DNA of 27,362 nt, from NCBI GenBank assembly GCA_003250235.1, contig QKGY01000379.1, forward strand, positions 1-27,362, in the 5' to 3' direction. The notes beneath the pieces are model-generated. The model saw only the letters and a program-made list of their open reading frames with translations, had not been told where the DNA came from and made no database searches. The translations under genes and the position numbers were made by a program. Numbering within the stretch: position 1 is the stretch's first letter; each line of letters opens with the position of its first letter. Origin of the DNA: Desulfuromonadaceae bacterium. Lineage in GTDB: Bacteria; Desulfobacterota; Desulfuromonadia; Desulfuromonadales; SZUA-540. Of the stretch, positions 15,616 to 24,162 are shown piece after piece.

Positions 15616-16393
15616 CTGCGGCCTCCTGCACAGAATCCCAGGGTTCATCAAGGAACCTTTTAACGGCTGCGGTCTGGGGATGGATGAACACCTCCGCGGG
15701 ACTGCCACTCTCAAGAATGCGGCCATCTTCGAGATAATAAACAACATCGGCGATGCGCCTGACCATCCGCAAGTCGTGACTGACCATGAGCAGGGTCAGA
15801 CCATGCTGTTGGCAGAGGTCATGGAGCGTCTGCCCGAGACGATCCCCGGTCGGGCGGTCGAGGGCGCTGGTCGGCTCGTCGAGAAGGACAACCTCAGGCT
15901 GGGAAATCAGCGTTCTGGCCAGAGAAACCCTTTGTTGCTGCCCGATGGAAAGAGAGCGCGCGTCACGCTGCAGGATATCCCTGGCGAGCTGGCAGATATC
16001 AAGAGCCTTCACCACCTCCGGGCTTTCCGCCCCAGGAAGGGGCTGCCTGCGATAAACCACGGACCGCTGCAGATTGCTCAGCACAGTGCCGGGAAACATG
16101 AACGGTTTCTGAGGCATGAGCCCGATACGGCGTCTGAGCTGAACAGGATCCAGTCCGGCGATATCTTCGCCTCTCAGAAAAATGCGACCCGAGGTGGGAT
16201 CTTCCAACCGGTTCAGCAGTCGGATGAGCGTCGACTTGCCCCCTCCGGAGGGACCGAATACGACGGTCATCCCTCCATGACGAACGCTCAGGGATACCCC
16301 TTTGAGAATCTCGACGGAGGCTCCGGAAGGGTCCGAACGTTCTTTACGCACGGCATCGACTTCCAATACGACAGGGGATGTTTCCTGGCTCAT
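15608..16393 (-). CDS. fetA: FetA-like ABC transporter ATPase
   Basis: This is the ATP-binding subunit that pairs with the downstream FetB-like permease. It has 261 residues. It carries Walker A GPSGGGKST (47-55), Q-loop LMPQKPFMFPGTV (92-104), signature LSIGQQQR (148-155), Walker B VVLLDEP (168-174) and switch His in LLMVSHD. The start ATG 16393 overlaps the stop of the glycosylase gene (ATGA), with a GAGGAGGGGG site before it. The 3' end overlaps the fetB start. The pairing with a UPF0014-type permease supports the FetA call over a general phosphate or amino-acid ATPase, which it otherwise resembles. Confidence 0.88.
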   Translation of the reverse strand: MSQETSPVVLEVDAVRKERSDPSGASVEILKGVSLSVRHGGMTVVFGPSGGGKSTLIRLLNRLEDPTSGRIFLRGEDIAGLDPVQLRRRIGLMPQKPFMFPGTVLSNLQRSVVYRRQPLPGAESPEVVKALDICQLARDILQRDARSLSIGQQQRVSLARTLISQPEVVLLDEPTSALDRPTGDRLGQTLHDLCQQHGLTLLMVSHDLRMVRRIADVVYYLEDGRILESGSPAEVFIHPQTAAVKRFLDEPWDSVQEAAVE

Positions 16394-17127
16394 TCCCCCT
16401 CCTCTTGCCGAAGACGTCCTATGACCTGTTTCATATCCTCCCAGACTTCACGTTTGCTGCCAGGATTTCGGAGCAGAAATGCCGGATGATAGGTGGGCAT
16501 CAGAGCAATCCCTTGATAGTTTCTCCAAACCCCGCGAAGACGACTGATCGGAGTCTGGTCGCGCAGGAGGGTCTGGGCGGCAAATTTGCCGAGAGCCACG
16601 ATAACCTGAGGCCTTATGGCCGCCAGTTGCCGGATGAGGAAAGGCTCGCACGCCTCGATCTCCTCTGGAAGCGGATCACGGTTTGCGGGCGGCCTGCATT
16701 TTTCTACGTTACAGATATAGACCTGCTCGCGTGTCATGCCCATGGCATGCAGAATTTTATCCAGCAGTCGCCCCGCTTCCCCTACGAAGGGCTCCCCCTT
16801 TTCGTCCTCTTCCCGGCCTGGCGCTTCGCCAACAAAAACAAGGCGTGCATGGGGGTTTCCCACACCAAAAACGATGTTCTTTCTGCCACGGCACAAGGTA
16901 CAGCGACGACAATCCTCAAGATCCGCCTGAACCTCATCGAGAGTTTCACGGCGGCACACGGGAACGGCCCCCCCCTTTTTCTCTCCAGACTCCAGGGTGC
17001 ATACGGGAAGATCTTCAGGAAGCACCCCGAAGGGGATTTCGTTGATCCCAGCTCTGGCAAGATCCTCAAGAAGGCTTTTTGCCTGAGACAGGGTTTCCTT
17101 TATTTCCTGTTTCACACCGGATCCCAT
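16390..17127 (-). CDS. Family 4 uracil-DNA glycosylase with iron-sulfur cluster
   Basis: This enzyme removes uracil from DNA as the first step of base excision repair. It has 245 residues. The catalytic motif is GEAPGREEDEKGEPFVGEAG (100-119), of the family 4 GE-A-PG type. Cluster ligands are likely Cys73 and Cys76 (CRRC) plus Cys144 and Cys160, whose 16-residue spacing matches the thermophile prototype. A later HPA motif (TYHPAFLLR) is also present. An N-terminal extension of about 65 residues precedes the core, as in many members. The ATG at 17127 has only a distant GGAAGGG site. The gene is divergent from the phospholipase-like gene and overlaps fetA by 4 nt. Why a repair enzyme is coupled to an iron exporter is not known. 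Confidence 0.92.
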   Translation of the reverse strand: MGSGVKQEIKETLSQAKSLLEDLARAGINEIPFGVLPEDLPVCTLESGEKKGGAVPVCRRETLDEVQADLEDCRRCTLCRGRKNIVFGVGNPHARLVFVGEAPGREEDEKGEPFVGEAGRLLDKILHAMGMTREQVYICNVEKCRPPANRDPLPEEIEACEPFLIRQLAAIRPQVIVALGKFAAQTLLRDQTPISRLRGVWRNYQGIALMPTYHPAFLLRNPGSKREVWEDMKQVIGRLRQEEGE

Positions 17128-17187
17128 AAAATCTTTACAACCCTTCCCCCGTGGACTATCTTTTTAGAAACAGAGACGATTCAGCCT

Positions 17188-18099
17188 ATGGCTTTTACTG
17201 CAGTCCTTCTATCCTTCCTGATCCTGCTGCTTCCCACGGAAGCATTCGCCTGGGGTGTCGGCGTTCACCTGCAGTTGGGGTCGCATATCCTTGGCAACCT
17301 TGGTCTGCTATCCGCTCCCGTTCAGGCGCTCCTGAATGCGTATCCCAACGATTATCTCTACGGCTGCATGAGTGCGGATATCACCCTCGGGAAGAAGTAC
17401 ACCCATTACCTGAAGCACTGTCATTCCTGGCGGATGGGAAAGAACATTCTCGAAGCTGCCCGAACCGATTCGCAAAGGGCCTGCGCCTATGGATATCTGA
17501 GTCATCTGGCTGCAGATACCGTTGCGCATTCCTATATGGTCCCTTTCAAGATGGTGCGTACCTTCAACACCATCCTTTTGAAACACGCCTACTGGGAATT
17601 GAGATTTGAATCAAAAGTTGATCCGGAGATCTGGGACCTCGCACGCACCGTGGCACGAAAAAACTTTCAGGATAACGATATCCTGCTCAGGAGCGTTCTC
17701 TCCGATACCCTGTTTTCATTTCCGACCAATAAAAAGCTTTTCAACTCCCTGTTGCTGCTCAACCATCTTCAGCAGTGGCAGAAAATGATCCGCTCCCTGT
17801 CAACAACCTCAAAATGGACCCTTCCGGATGAATACAGGGAGGAATATCTCCGCTTAGCCCGCGAGGCCATCGAGAGCATACTGATTCAAGGGGAAGACAG
17901 TCCGTACTGGAAAGCGGACCCAACAGGGGAAAGAGCGATAAATGCGGCCAAAATGATCCGGAAAAACCTGAATCTTCTGTGGCTTGACGGGAAGCTCCCG
18001 GAAAAAGAGGCGGATGCCATCATTGCGGAACTTCGTCCCCAGTTCCGTGAGGGAATCACCCAGCCCGATCAACTGCTATCCCTCTTATCTCAAGCCTGA
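17188..18099 (+). CDS. Secreted zinc-dependent phospholipase C-like protein
   Basis: This looks like a member of the zinc-dependent phospholipase C / S1-P1 nuclease fold. The long open frame begins at 16378, but its first 270 codons are shadow of the glycosylase. ATG 17188 gives 303 residues and a clean signal peptide (TAVLLSFLILLLPTEAFA, cleavage before Trp22). In Bacillus cereus phospholipase C the mature N-terminal Trp and several His and Asp bind three zinc ions. Here Trp22, His27, Asp64, His106, Asp110 and His114 (SHLAADTVAHS) could play these roles. The C-terminal half has no motif I recognise. The ribosome-binding site is weak. The substrate is unknown. The last 10 nt overlap the convergent coaBC gene. 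Confidence 0.75.
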   Translation: MAFTAVLLSFLILLLPTEAFAWGVGVHLQLGSHILGNLGLLSAPVQALLNAYPNDYLYGCMSADITLGKKYTHYLKHCHSWRMGKNILEAARTDSQRACAYGYLSHLAADTVAHSYMVPFKMVRTFNTILLKHAYWELRFESKVDPEIWDLARTVARKNFQDNDILLRSVLSDTLFSFPTNKKLFNSLLLLNHLQQWQKMIRSLSTTSKWTLPDEYREEYLRLAREAIESILIQGEDSPYWKADPTGERAINAAKMIRKNLNLLWLDGKLPEKEADAIIAELRPQFREGITQPDQLLSLLSQA

Positions 18100-19304
18100 A
18101 AACCCTTCTCAGCTTTTTTCACCTGAAGGATGCGATCCAGCAGAGCATGGGCCACTTCATCCTTGCTCAACTGTGGCAGCTTTTCCTGTCTTCCGTCTGC
18201 AAACAGAAAGCGGACAATATTGGTATCGACTTCAAAACCGGCCCCCTTCTCGGTCACGTCGTTAGCCACAATCAGATCGAGATTCTTCTCCTTCAGCTTG
18301 CGTTCGGCGTTCTCCAGCAAGTCACAGGTTTCCGCAGCAAAACCGACCAGGATTTTCCTCCCTTTGATACGTCCGAGTTCGGCAAGAATATCCGGGTTCT
18401 TTTCCAGATGGATAACCAGATTGCCGACATCCCCCTTTTTTATCTTTTCCTGCGAACGAGCCTGCGGGCGATAATCGGCTACGGCAGCTGATTTAATGAT
18501 AATACTGACCCCTTCGACATATTTCATGACCGCGGAATGCATCTGTTGAGCACTTGTAACCCGGCATACATCCACGCCGGCAGGAGGACAGAGACTTGTC
18601 GGCCCCGTTACAAGAATAACCTTCGCACCGCGTTGCCGGGCTACACGGGCAATCGCGTACCCCATTTTCCCGGACGAGTAATTGCTCAGATAGCGGACAG
18701 GGTCCAGTTCTTCTCGGGTAGGACCGGCCGTGACGAGAACCGTCTCACCCTCCATATCCTGTGGTCGCAACAGGGTAAGAGTTTCCGCAAAAATAGCCTC
18801 TGGATCGGGGAGCTTTCCCTTGCCCTCCCAGCCGCAGGCCAGCAGACCGGAAACAGGTTCCATGAACCGATATCCGAATGCCTTGAGGCGCTCTTCATTG
18901 GCTCTGTAGATAGGGTTCTCCCACATGTTCACATTCATAGCAGGCACGAAAAGTACCGGAGCCTTGGTGGCCATAATCGTCGTCGTCAGAAGATCGTCAG
19001 CCACTCCGGAAGCGACCTTGCCAACAAGATTGGCAGTCGCAGGCGCAATGACAAAGAGATCCGCACGGTCCGCCAAAGAGATATGGCCGATTTCCTTTTC
19101 TTGAAACAGGTCGAACAATTCCGTATGAACAGGGTTTCCAGATAATGTCTGAAAAGTCAGTGGCGTCACAAACTGCTGTGCACTCTTCGTCATGATTACA
19201 TGGACTTCAGCACCAGCTTTAATGTAAAGCCTCAACAGCTCAACCGCTTTATAGACAGCGATCCCGCCGCTAACCCCCAGAACAATTTTTTTCCCTTTGA
19301 GCAT
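18090..19304 (-). CDS. coaBC: Bifunctional phosphopantothenoylcysteine decarboxylase / synthetase
   Basis: This catalyses two consecutive steps of coenzyme A synthesis: joining cysteine to phosphopantothenate (CoaB) and decarboxylating the product (CoaC). It has 404 residues, the standard fusion length. The N-terminal flavoprotein CoaC domain (about 1-180) has SGGIAVYKA, the catalytic His74 (GHISLAD), PAMNVNMW (121-128) and Cys157 in the substrate-clamp region. The CoaB domain (about 186-404) has TAGPTREELDPVRYLSNYSSGKMG and the KNPDIL region. A GGGAGAGG site precedes the ATG at 19304. It is last in the five-gene operon, 27 nt after the hydrolase gene. The end overlaps the convergent phospholipase-like gene by 10 nt, with no terminator visible. 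Confidence 0.96.
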   Translation of the reverse strand: MLKGKKIVLGVSGGIAVYKAVELLRLYIKAGAEVHVIMTKSAQQFVTPLTFQTLSGNPVHTELFDLFQEKEIGHISLADRADLFVIAPATANLVGKVASGVADDLLTTTIMATKAPVLFVPAMNVNMWENPIYRANEERLKAFGYRFMEPVSGLLACGWEGKGKLPDPEAIFAETLTLLRPQDMEGETVLVTAGPTREELDPVRYLSNYSSGKMGYAIARVARQRGAKVILVTGPTSLCPPAGVDVCRVTSAQQMHSAVMKYVEGVSIIIKSAAVADYRPQARSQEKIKKGDVGNLVIHLEKNPDILAELGRIKGRKILVGFAAETCDLLENAERKLKEKNLDLIVANDVTEKGAGFEVDTNIVRFLFADGRQEKLPQLSKDEVAHALLDRILQVKKAEKGFQA

Positions 19305-19331
19305 ACGCCCTCTCCCTGAAAACCCTGAAGC

Positions 19332-19961
19332 TCAAATTCCCTGCCCGACAAACGGATTAGACCGTCTTTCTCTCCCTATGGTTGTATCGGGTCCGTGCCC
19401 GGTATGAACAACCGTATTGTCGGGCAGAACAAGAAGCTTGGTCCTGATTCCCGTTATCAGGGTATCATGATCCCCTCCGGGAAGATCCGTTCGTCCAATA
19501 GAACCCGCAAACAGAACATCGCCGGCAAAAAGGTGGCCTTCTCCATACAGGCAGATCCCCCCCGGTGAATGACCGGGAACATGGATAACTTTGAACCGAA
19601 GAGCTCCAAGGTGCAAAACCTCGCCTTCTTCAACAAAGCGGTCAGGTTCCGGTGACGATGCAGTACTCAACCCATAAATCGCGGCATGTTGAGCCGCATT
19701 TCGAAGCAAACCCAGATCATCCCGGTGAATAAGCAAAGGGGCTCCCGTTTTCTCTACCAACAGGCGATTGGCGCCAATATGATCGAAGTGACCATGGGTA
19801 TTGACAATCATCTTCAGGAGAAGTTCTTCCCTGGATAACCACTTGAGAATGCGATCCCCCTCGTCACCTGGGTCGATGACCATAGCCTCTCGGGTTGCGG
19901 AGTCGGAAACAATCACACAATTGACCTGCAATGGCCCAACGGTCAGGGTCTCAATCCTCAT
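19332..19961 (-). CDS. Metallo-beta-lactamase-fold hydrolase, glyoxalase II-like
   Basis: This is a 209-residue metal-dependent hydrolase of the GloB-like (YcbL) group, which acts on thioesters such as lactoylglutathione or related compounds. Metal ligands are visible: THGHFDH at 55-61 (His56, His58, Asp60, His61), His134 in HVPGHSPGG, Asp153 in FAGDVLF, and His199 in HTGHGPDT. The FAGSIGRTDLPGGD segment and the C-terminal ERRSNPF are typical of the YcbL-type short glyoxalase II. The start overlaps the OB/HD gene stop by 11 nt, so the two are coupled. The exact substrate is unknown. Confidence 0.9.
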   Translation of the reverse strand: MRIETLTVGPLQVNCVIVSDSATREAMVIDPGDEGDRILKWLSREELLLKMIVNTHGHFDHIGANRLLVEKTGAPLLIHRDDLGLLRNAAQHAAIYGLSTASSPEPDRFVEEGEVLHLGALRFKVIHVPGHSPGGICLYGEGHLFAGDVLFAGSIGRTDLPGGDHDTLITGIRTKLLVLPDNTVVHTGHGPDTTIGRERRSNPFVGQGI

Positions 19962-21138
19962 CGCGAGTTCCTTTAGACGTATCAGAGCCTTGAGGGGACA
20001 AAGAAAACAAATCCAGGTTTTTCCCCTTCAACTGATCCCCCAGAGAAAAACCGAAGGAGGGACTTTTACGCTCTTTAGCCCGAGGCTCAGCAGAGCGACT
20101 GGGCGGCGTCTCTGGCGGAACCTTGCTGTCATGCCGATCCTCTGGCCCCTTATTGGACTCCGGGTCGTGTTTGCCCTTTGTATTTTCCTTGAAGAAATAG
20201 CGGTCATACAACCTGTGATAACTGGTCCAGGAATTTCCGGATTCCTGCTCCTTTTCAAAATGCGCCAAAACGCCATTGATCTTGGCGTCAAGATCATCGA
20301 TGAAGTTGAGGGCAACAGCCTCAAGGGTTTTGGGCCGCTTCGGAGAACCGTATTCGTACTGCCCATGATGGGACAGGAGCAAGTGTTTTAAGAGAATCGC
20401 CAGGTTTTTGGGGAAATCTTGGATGGCTCGAATCTTCTCCTCGACCATCTCCACACCCATGACGATATGCCCGAGTAACTTCCCTTCATCGGTATAGTCG
20501 AAAGAACGGGCATAACGCAACTCAGAGACCTTGCCAATATCATGCAACAGGGCTCCAACAACGAGAAGGTCCCGATCCAGTTGTGCGTAGCGGCGACAGA
20601 TATCGTCAGCCAGGTCCGAAACTGCCAGCGAATGCTCAAGCAGCCCTCCCAGATAAACATGGTGCATGGTTTTTGCCGCAGGAGCAGAACTGTAGGCAGA
20701 CAAAAAGGCCTCGTCCGCCAGAAAGCCTTGCATCAGGCTGCGTAGATGAGGATTGCTCAGCGAAGCAATCTTGGCCTGTAATTCTTCCACCATAACCTTT
20801 CGATCACGGGCGCTGACAGGCATAAAATCAGCCAGTTCGACACTGCTGTCGGACAAATGTTCAATATCCTGAACGACAAGTTGCATTTTGCCGAGATAGA
20901 CGCTGGCTTTTCCACGGATTAGAATGAAATCGTCCCGATCAAAGAGGCTGTTGAACTCATCGACCCGATCCCAGACCCTTCCCTCAACCTCGCCTGTACG
21001 ATCGACAAGTTTCAGAGTCATATACGGCTTGCCATTCTTGGCCATTGCCATAACTTTTTCCCGCACCAGGAATGGACTTTCGATCCAATCCCGCTCTCGG
21101 ATATCTTCAACGAATGTTTTGGGCGATTGCATGCTCAT
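19951..21138 (-). CDS. YhaM-like OB-fold/HD-domain 3'-5' exoribonuclease with extra C-terminal tail
   Basis: This resembles YhaM/CBF1 proteins, 3'-5' exonucleases combining an OB-fold nucleic-acid binding domain with an HD phosphohydrolase domain. The OB-fold covers about residues 20-95 (YMTLKLVDRTGEVEGRVWD). The HD domain covers about 155-300: HHVYLGGLLEHSLAVS, then the metal-binding HDIGK (199-203) and LLSHHGQYEYGSPKRPKTLEA. Core length matches the ~314-residue family. A further tail of about 78 residues (318-395) is rich in Lys, Glu, Asp, Pro and Ser and looks disordered. The ATG at 21138 lies inside the 3' end of the FAD gene (32-nt overlap); ATG 21132 is an alternative. It also overlaps the next gene. 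Confidence 0.88.
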   Translation of the reverse strand: MSMQSPKTFVEDIRERDWIESPFLVREKVMAMAKNGKPYMTLKLVDRTGEVEGRVWDRVDEFNSLFDRDDFILIRGKASVYLGKMQLVVQDIEHLSDSSVELADFMPVSARDRKVMVEELQAKIASLSNPHLRSLMQGFLADEAFLSAYSSAPAAKTMHHVYLGGLLEHSLAVSDLADDICRRYAQLDRDLLVVGALLHDIGKVSELRYARSFDYTDEGKLLGHIVMGVEMVEEKIRAIQDFPKNLAILLKHLLLSHHGQYEYGSPKRPKTLEAVALNFIDDLDAKINGVLAHFEKEQESGNSWTSYHRLYDRYFFKENTKGKHDPESNKGPEDRHDSKVPPETPPSRSAEPRAKERKSPSFGFSLGDQLKGKNLDLFSLSPQGSDTSKGTRDED

Positions 21139-22720
21139 CTTTTACCTTCATCGCAATTTTTTCTGCTGTTTTCAAACCGTCAAGGGCGGCACTCATGATC
21201 CCGCCCGCATAGCCGGCGCCTTCCCCTACTGGGTAGAGACCCGGGAGGGAAACGGACTGACCGTCATCATGGCGAAGGATACGAACCGGTGCCGAGGTGC
21301 GGGTCTCAACGCCAATAAGCGTTGCCTCGGAAGTCACGAACCCCCTCATCCGACGATCAAACTGGGGCAGAGCGTGACGGATTCCCTGGCTTACAAACGC
21401 AGGCAGAAGTCTGTCGAGTTCGTACTCACGGACACCGGGACGACAGGTTGATCGAACAGAACAAGATTCACGTCGCCGCCCCATAAAGGTCATCAAATTC
21501 TGAGCAGGAGCCATATAATCGCCCCCCGCCGCTCGAAATGCCTTTTGTTCAAGCTCTCGCTGAAACCCCACTCCTGCGAGACAGTCATTGCCGTCAAAAT
21601 CTTCGGGACGGACACTGACGACCAGGGCGCTGTTGGAGAAAGCTCCTCCCCGGCTGAGATAACTCATCCCGTTGACCACGATGCCACCCGATTCGGAAGA
21701 AGCAGTGACCACTTCCCCTCCCGGGCACATGCAGAAAGAGTATATGCCTCGCCCCGTGGTCGAGTCATTAAAACTCAAAGCATATTCAGCGGCAGGAAGG
21801 TTCGGGTGAGCCGCCATTCCATACTGGATCCGGTTGATGCATTCAACCGGATGTTCCACCCTGAGACCGACAGCAAAGGGCTTCGCCTCCATGGAGACCC
21901 CGGCGGTCTGCAACATCCTGTAGGTGTCACGGGCACTGTGTCCGGGAGCCAGCAGCAAGGCATCACAAAGAAGTTCTTCATTATCATTGAGCACGGCGCC
22001 TGCAACACAATCGCGAGCTTTCAGAATGCCGGTCAGACGGGACTCGAACCGGATCGTCACGCCTAGGCTCTGAAGGAGCTTTCTGAAGTTAACCAGCACA
22101 AGCCTCAATCTGTCCGTACCGACATGAGGTTTGGCCTGAACCAGGATATCCTCAGGGGCACCGCACTGAACAAGGGTCTGCAATACCAGCCGTGTCCAGG
22201 GATGGTTGACCCGCGTAGTCAGTTTGCCGTCGGAAAAGGTGCCGGCCCCCCCCTCTCCAAATTGCACGTTACTGGCTTCATCGAGACCTTCTCCTGCCCA
22301 GAAACGGCGGACATCCTGAACACGCAACTCGACAGGCCGGCCACGTTCTACAAGTGTGACCGTGAAACCATATTGAGCAAGGCGAAATGCGGAAAAAAGG
22401 CCGGCCGGCCCCATGCCGACGACAACAACATGCTTCTCCGGCTTAAAGGGACACACCTTAGCCGGTTCCTGAGGCAAGACTTTTTCAAGACGCGCATTTC
22501 CCACGTGGCGTTCAAGGACTGCACGCTCATCAGGCACAGAGAATTCAACCGTATAGACGCGCAGGACATTGGGCTTCTTGCGGGCATCAATCCCCTTGCG
22601 TACAACAAGCAGCCCGGAAACGGCTCCCGACGGAAGCCCCATTTCCGTCTCCACAAGAGAAGCCAGGGAACATTCATCCTGATCGAGTCTCAGGGTCAGT
22701 TCTCTCAAACGCAGGGACAT
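21107..22720 (-). CDS. FAD-dependent dehydrogenase (COG2509 type)
   Basis: This is an uncharacterised flavoprotein of 537 residues. After an N-terminal domain of about 95 residues (MSLRLRELTLRLDQDE...), the Rossmann dinucleotide-binding motif is VVVGMGPAGLFSAFRLAQYG (99-118), ending in the acidic VERG. Family-specific stretches are QFGEGGAGTFSDGKLTTR, the middle APGHSARDTY, GGIVVNGMSYLSRGG, and the C-terminal FAD site LPGLYPVGEGAGYAGGIMSAA. These features match the wide 'NAD(P)/FAD-dependent oxidoreductase' group annotated as uncharacterised dehydrogenases. Its substrate is not known. The gene begins 74 nt after the receiver-kinase stop and overlaps the downstream OB/HD gene by 32 nt. Confidence 0.9.
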   Translation of the reverse strand: MSLRLRELTLRLDQDECSLASLVETEMGLPSGAVSGLLVVRKGIDARKKPNVLRVYTVEFSVPDERAVLERHVGNARLEKVLPQEPAKVCPFKPEKHVVVVGMGPAGLFSAFRLAQYGFTVTLVERGRPVELRVQDVRRFWAGEGLDEASNVQFGEGGAGTFSDGKLTTRVNHPWTRLVLQTLVQCGAPEDILVQAKPHVGTDRLRLVLVNFRKLLQSLGVTIRFESRLTGILKARDCVAGAVLNDNEELLCDALLLAPGHSARDTYRMLQTAGVSMEAKPFAVGLRVEHPVECINRIQYGMAAHPNLPAAEYALSFNDSTTGRGIYSFCMCPGGEVVTASSESGGIVVNGMSYLSRGGAFSNSALVVSVRPEDFDGNDCLAGVGFQRELEQKAFRAAGGDYMAPAQNLMTFMGRRRESCSVRSTCRPGVREYELDRLLPAFVSQGIRHALPQFDRRMRGFVTSEATLIGVETRTSAPVRILRHDDGQSVSLPGLYPVGEGAGYAGGIMSAALDGLKTAEKIAMKVKDEHAIAQNIR

Positions 22721-22794
22721 GGGACTTCATCCTTTTTCGTCATCACCTCGACCATTAACCATGCGGGGAAATTCACATCACAAGAATGGAATAA

Positions 22795-23967
22795 TCAGTG
22801 GAGATCCTGGCCAAAGGGGAGTTGAATGTGAAAAGTAGTCCCCTTCCCTTCGTGGGTATCCACGGAGATATGCCCATTGTAGTTTTTTACAATACGCAAC
22901 ACAACCGAGAGTCCGAACCCCGTTCCTTTCTTTTTTGTCGTAAAAAAAGGATCGAAAATTTTATTGCGGTTCTCAGAGGGGATTCCGGGTCCGGTATCGG
23001 TTATGGAAATATTCACATGATCGTCGTTACGATCGAGGCGAATATTCAGAAGCCCCCCTTTAGGCATTTCATAGATTGAATTAGCGAAAAGGTTATTAAA
23101 AATCTGTTCGATTTCCGTAGGGTCCGCCAGGATCGTCGGTGCAGGGTTCAGTGATTTATTGACCTCGATATTCTGCGTTTCGATTTGAGCACCAAACCCC
23201 CCAAGCGATTTTTCGATCATGTCGGCCACGGAGACTTGCTGCAATTCGAAGCGGGGACGCTTACTGGCAGCCAGAAGTTTGATCAGGATATCGTCAATGC
23301 GGTCAACCTCTTTGAGTATCTTGTCAATATAGGAGACTTTTTCAGGATCCGATTCCAAAACGGGTTTCAGGATCTGCGCAAAAAGACTGATAGAATTCAG
23401 AGGGTTACGGATCTCATGCGCCATACCGGCAGATAAGTGCCCGAGGGTGGCTAGTTTTTCCGCCTGGATAATCTCAGCCTGAGCTCTTTCGAGTTCGCCC
23501 GATTTCTGGTCCACACGACGCTCAAGTTCAAGGTTCCATTCTTCGATCTCCCTCAGGAGTTTTTCCCGCTCCTTGCGGAGTTCCTTATTGGTGATTTCTA
23601 TTCGCCGTATCTTGAGGACGTTGTCGATACGATCAACCAGGTCTTGATTATTAAAGGGTTTCAGGATGTAGTCCGAGGCGCCGGCCTTCATGAGCTCAAC
23701 GGCAATCTCTTCACTCCCCTTGCCGGTAAACATGATGACATAGGTATCAGGATAATTTCTTCTGATCTCGCGAAGCACGGTCATTCCGTCCATGACCGGC
23801 ATCATATAGTCAAGCAGCACGACGCTGGGGGCATTCTGCTCAACCATCTTCAGGCCATCCTCACCGCTGGAAGCCGTAAGAACTTCATACCCTTTGCTTT
23901 TGAGGATCATGGAGGTGAGTTCAAGAATGATCTTCTCGTCATCCACCACCAGCACGCGTTCAGGCAT
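22795..23967 (-). CDS. Cytosolic receiver-histidine kinase (REC-HisKA-HATPase)
   Basis: This is a soluble 390-residue hybrid with the receiver first. The N-terminal receiver has phospho-acceptor Asp53 (VVLLDYMMP) and YILKPFN. A long coiled-coil linker (about 118-168, charged) leads to HisKA with His184 (SAGMAHEIRNPLNS). The ATPase domain has N-box NNLFANSIYEMPKGG, DTGPGIPSENR and GTGFGLSVV. No membrane segment is visible. Receiver-first kinases usually relay a phosphate from another kinase or feed a separate regulator; the kinase-less sigma-54 regulator at 13084 is a possible partner, but only by inference. A good promoter lies 40-60 nt upstream. The ATG at 23967 is preceded by AAGGGGGGGG. 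Confidence 0.93.
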   Translation of the reverse strand: MPERVLVVDDEKIILELTSMILKSKGYEVLTASSGEDGLKMVEQNAPSVVLLDYMMPVMDGMTVLREIRRNYPDTYVIMFTGKGSEEIAVELMKAGASDYILKPFNNQDLVDRIDNVLKIRRIEITNKELRKEREKLLREIEEWNLELERRVDQKSGELERAQAEIIQAEKLATLGHLSAGMAHEIRNPLNSISLFAQILKPVLESDPEKVSYIDKILKEVDRIDDILIKLLAASKRPRFELQQVSVADMIEKSLGGFGAQIETQNIEVNKSLNPAPTILADPTEIEQIFNNLFANSIYEMPKGGLLNIRLDRNDDHVNISITDTGPGIPSENRNKIFDPFFTTKKKGTGFGLSVVLRIVKNYNGHISVDTHEGKGTTFHIQLPFGQDLH

Positions 23968-24002
23968 ACCCCCCCCTTGCTATCGATATAAAAGCGACAG
24001 GT

Positions 24003-24031
24003 AGGATACCGTTCACAGTTGCATTTGACAA
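24003..24031 (-). promoter_or_regulatory. Sigma-70-type promoter for the receiver-kinase to coaBC operon
   Basis: TTGTCA (24031-24026, 5/6) and TATCCT (24008-24003, 4/6) are separated by exactly 17 nt. The predicted transcript start is near 23996, giving a leader of about 30 nt to the ATG at 23967. It lies between the ferredoxin terminator and the kinase, where a new promoter is needed. Confidence 0.55.
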
Positions 24032-24121
24032 GGAGAAACGCCAGGGAGATAAGCGCGTTGCGTGTTTGGAAAGAACTCTGAGGAATACGTCGACAGGGGA
24101 CGTAACGCGAGGGGCGAAAAC

Positions 24122-24150
24122 AAAAAGGGCGCCAAATCGGCGCCCTTTTT
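24122..24150. terminator. Terminator after the ferredoxin gene
   Basis: A perfect 12-bp stem pairs 24122-24133 (AAAAAGGGCGCC) with 24139-24150 (GGCGCCCTTTTT) around the 5-nt loop AAATC. On the minus strand it ends in five T, 12 nt after the ferredoxin stop. Its symmetry lets it act in both directions. Confidence 0.95.
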
Positions 24151-24162
24151 ATCATACGTCAA

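Noticed and set aside
15616..15747. ATG at 15747 as start of the fetB permease
   Set aside because: The added 44 codons overlap the ATPase gene and have no family match; TTG 15615 has AGGAGG at correct spacing.
16378..17187. 270-codon N-terminal extension of the phospholipase-like frame
   Set aside because: It lies antisense to the glycosylase, and the signal peptide starts at ATG 17188.
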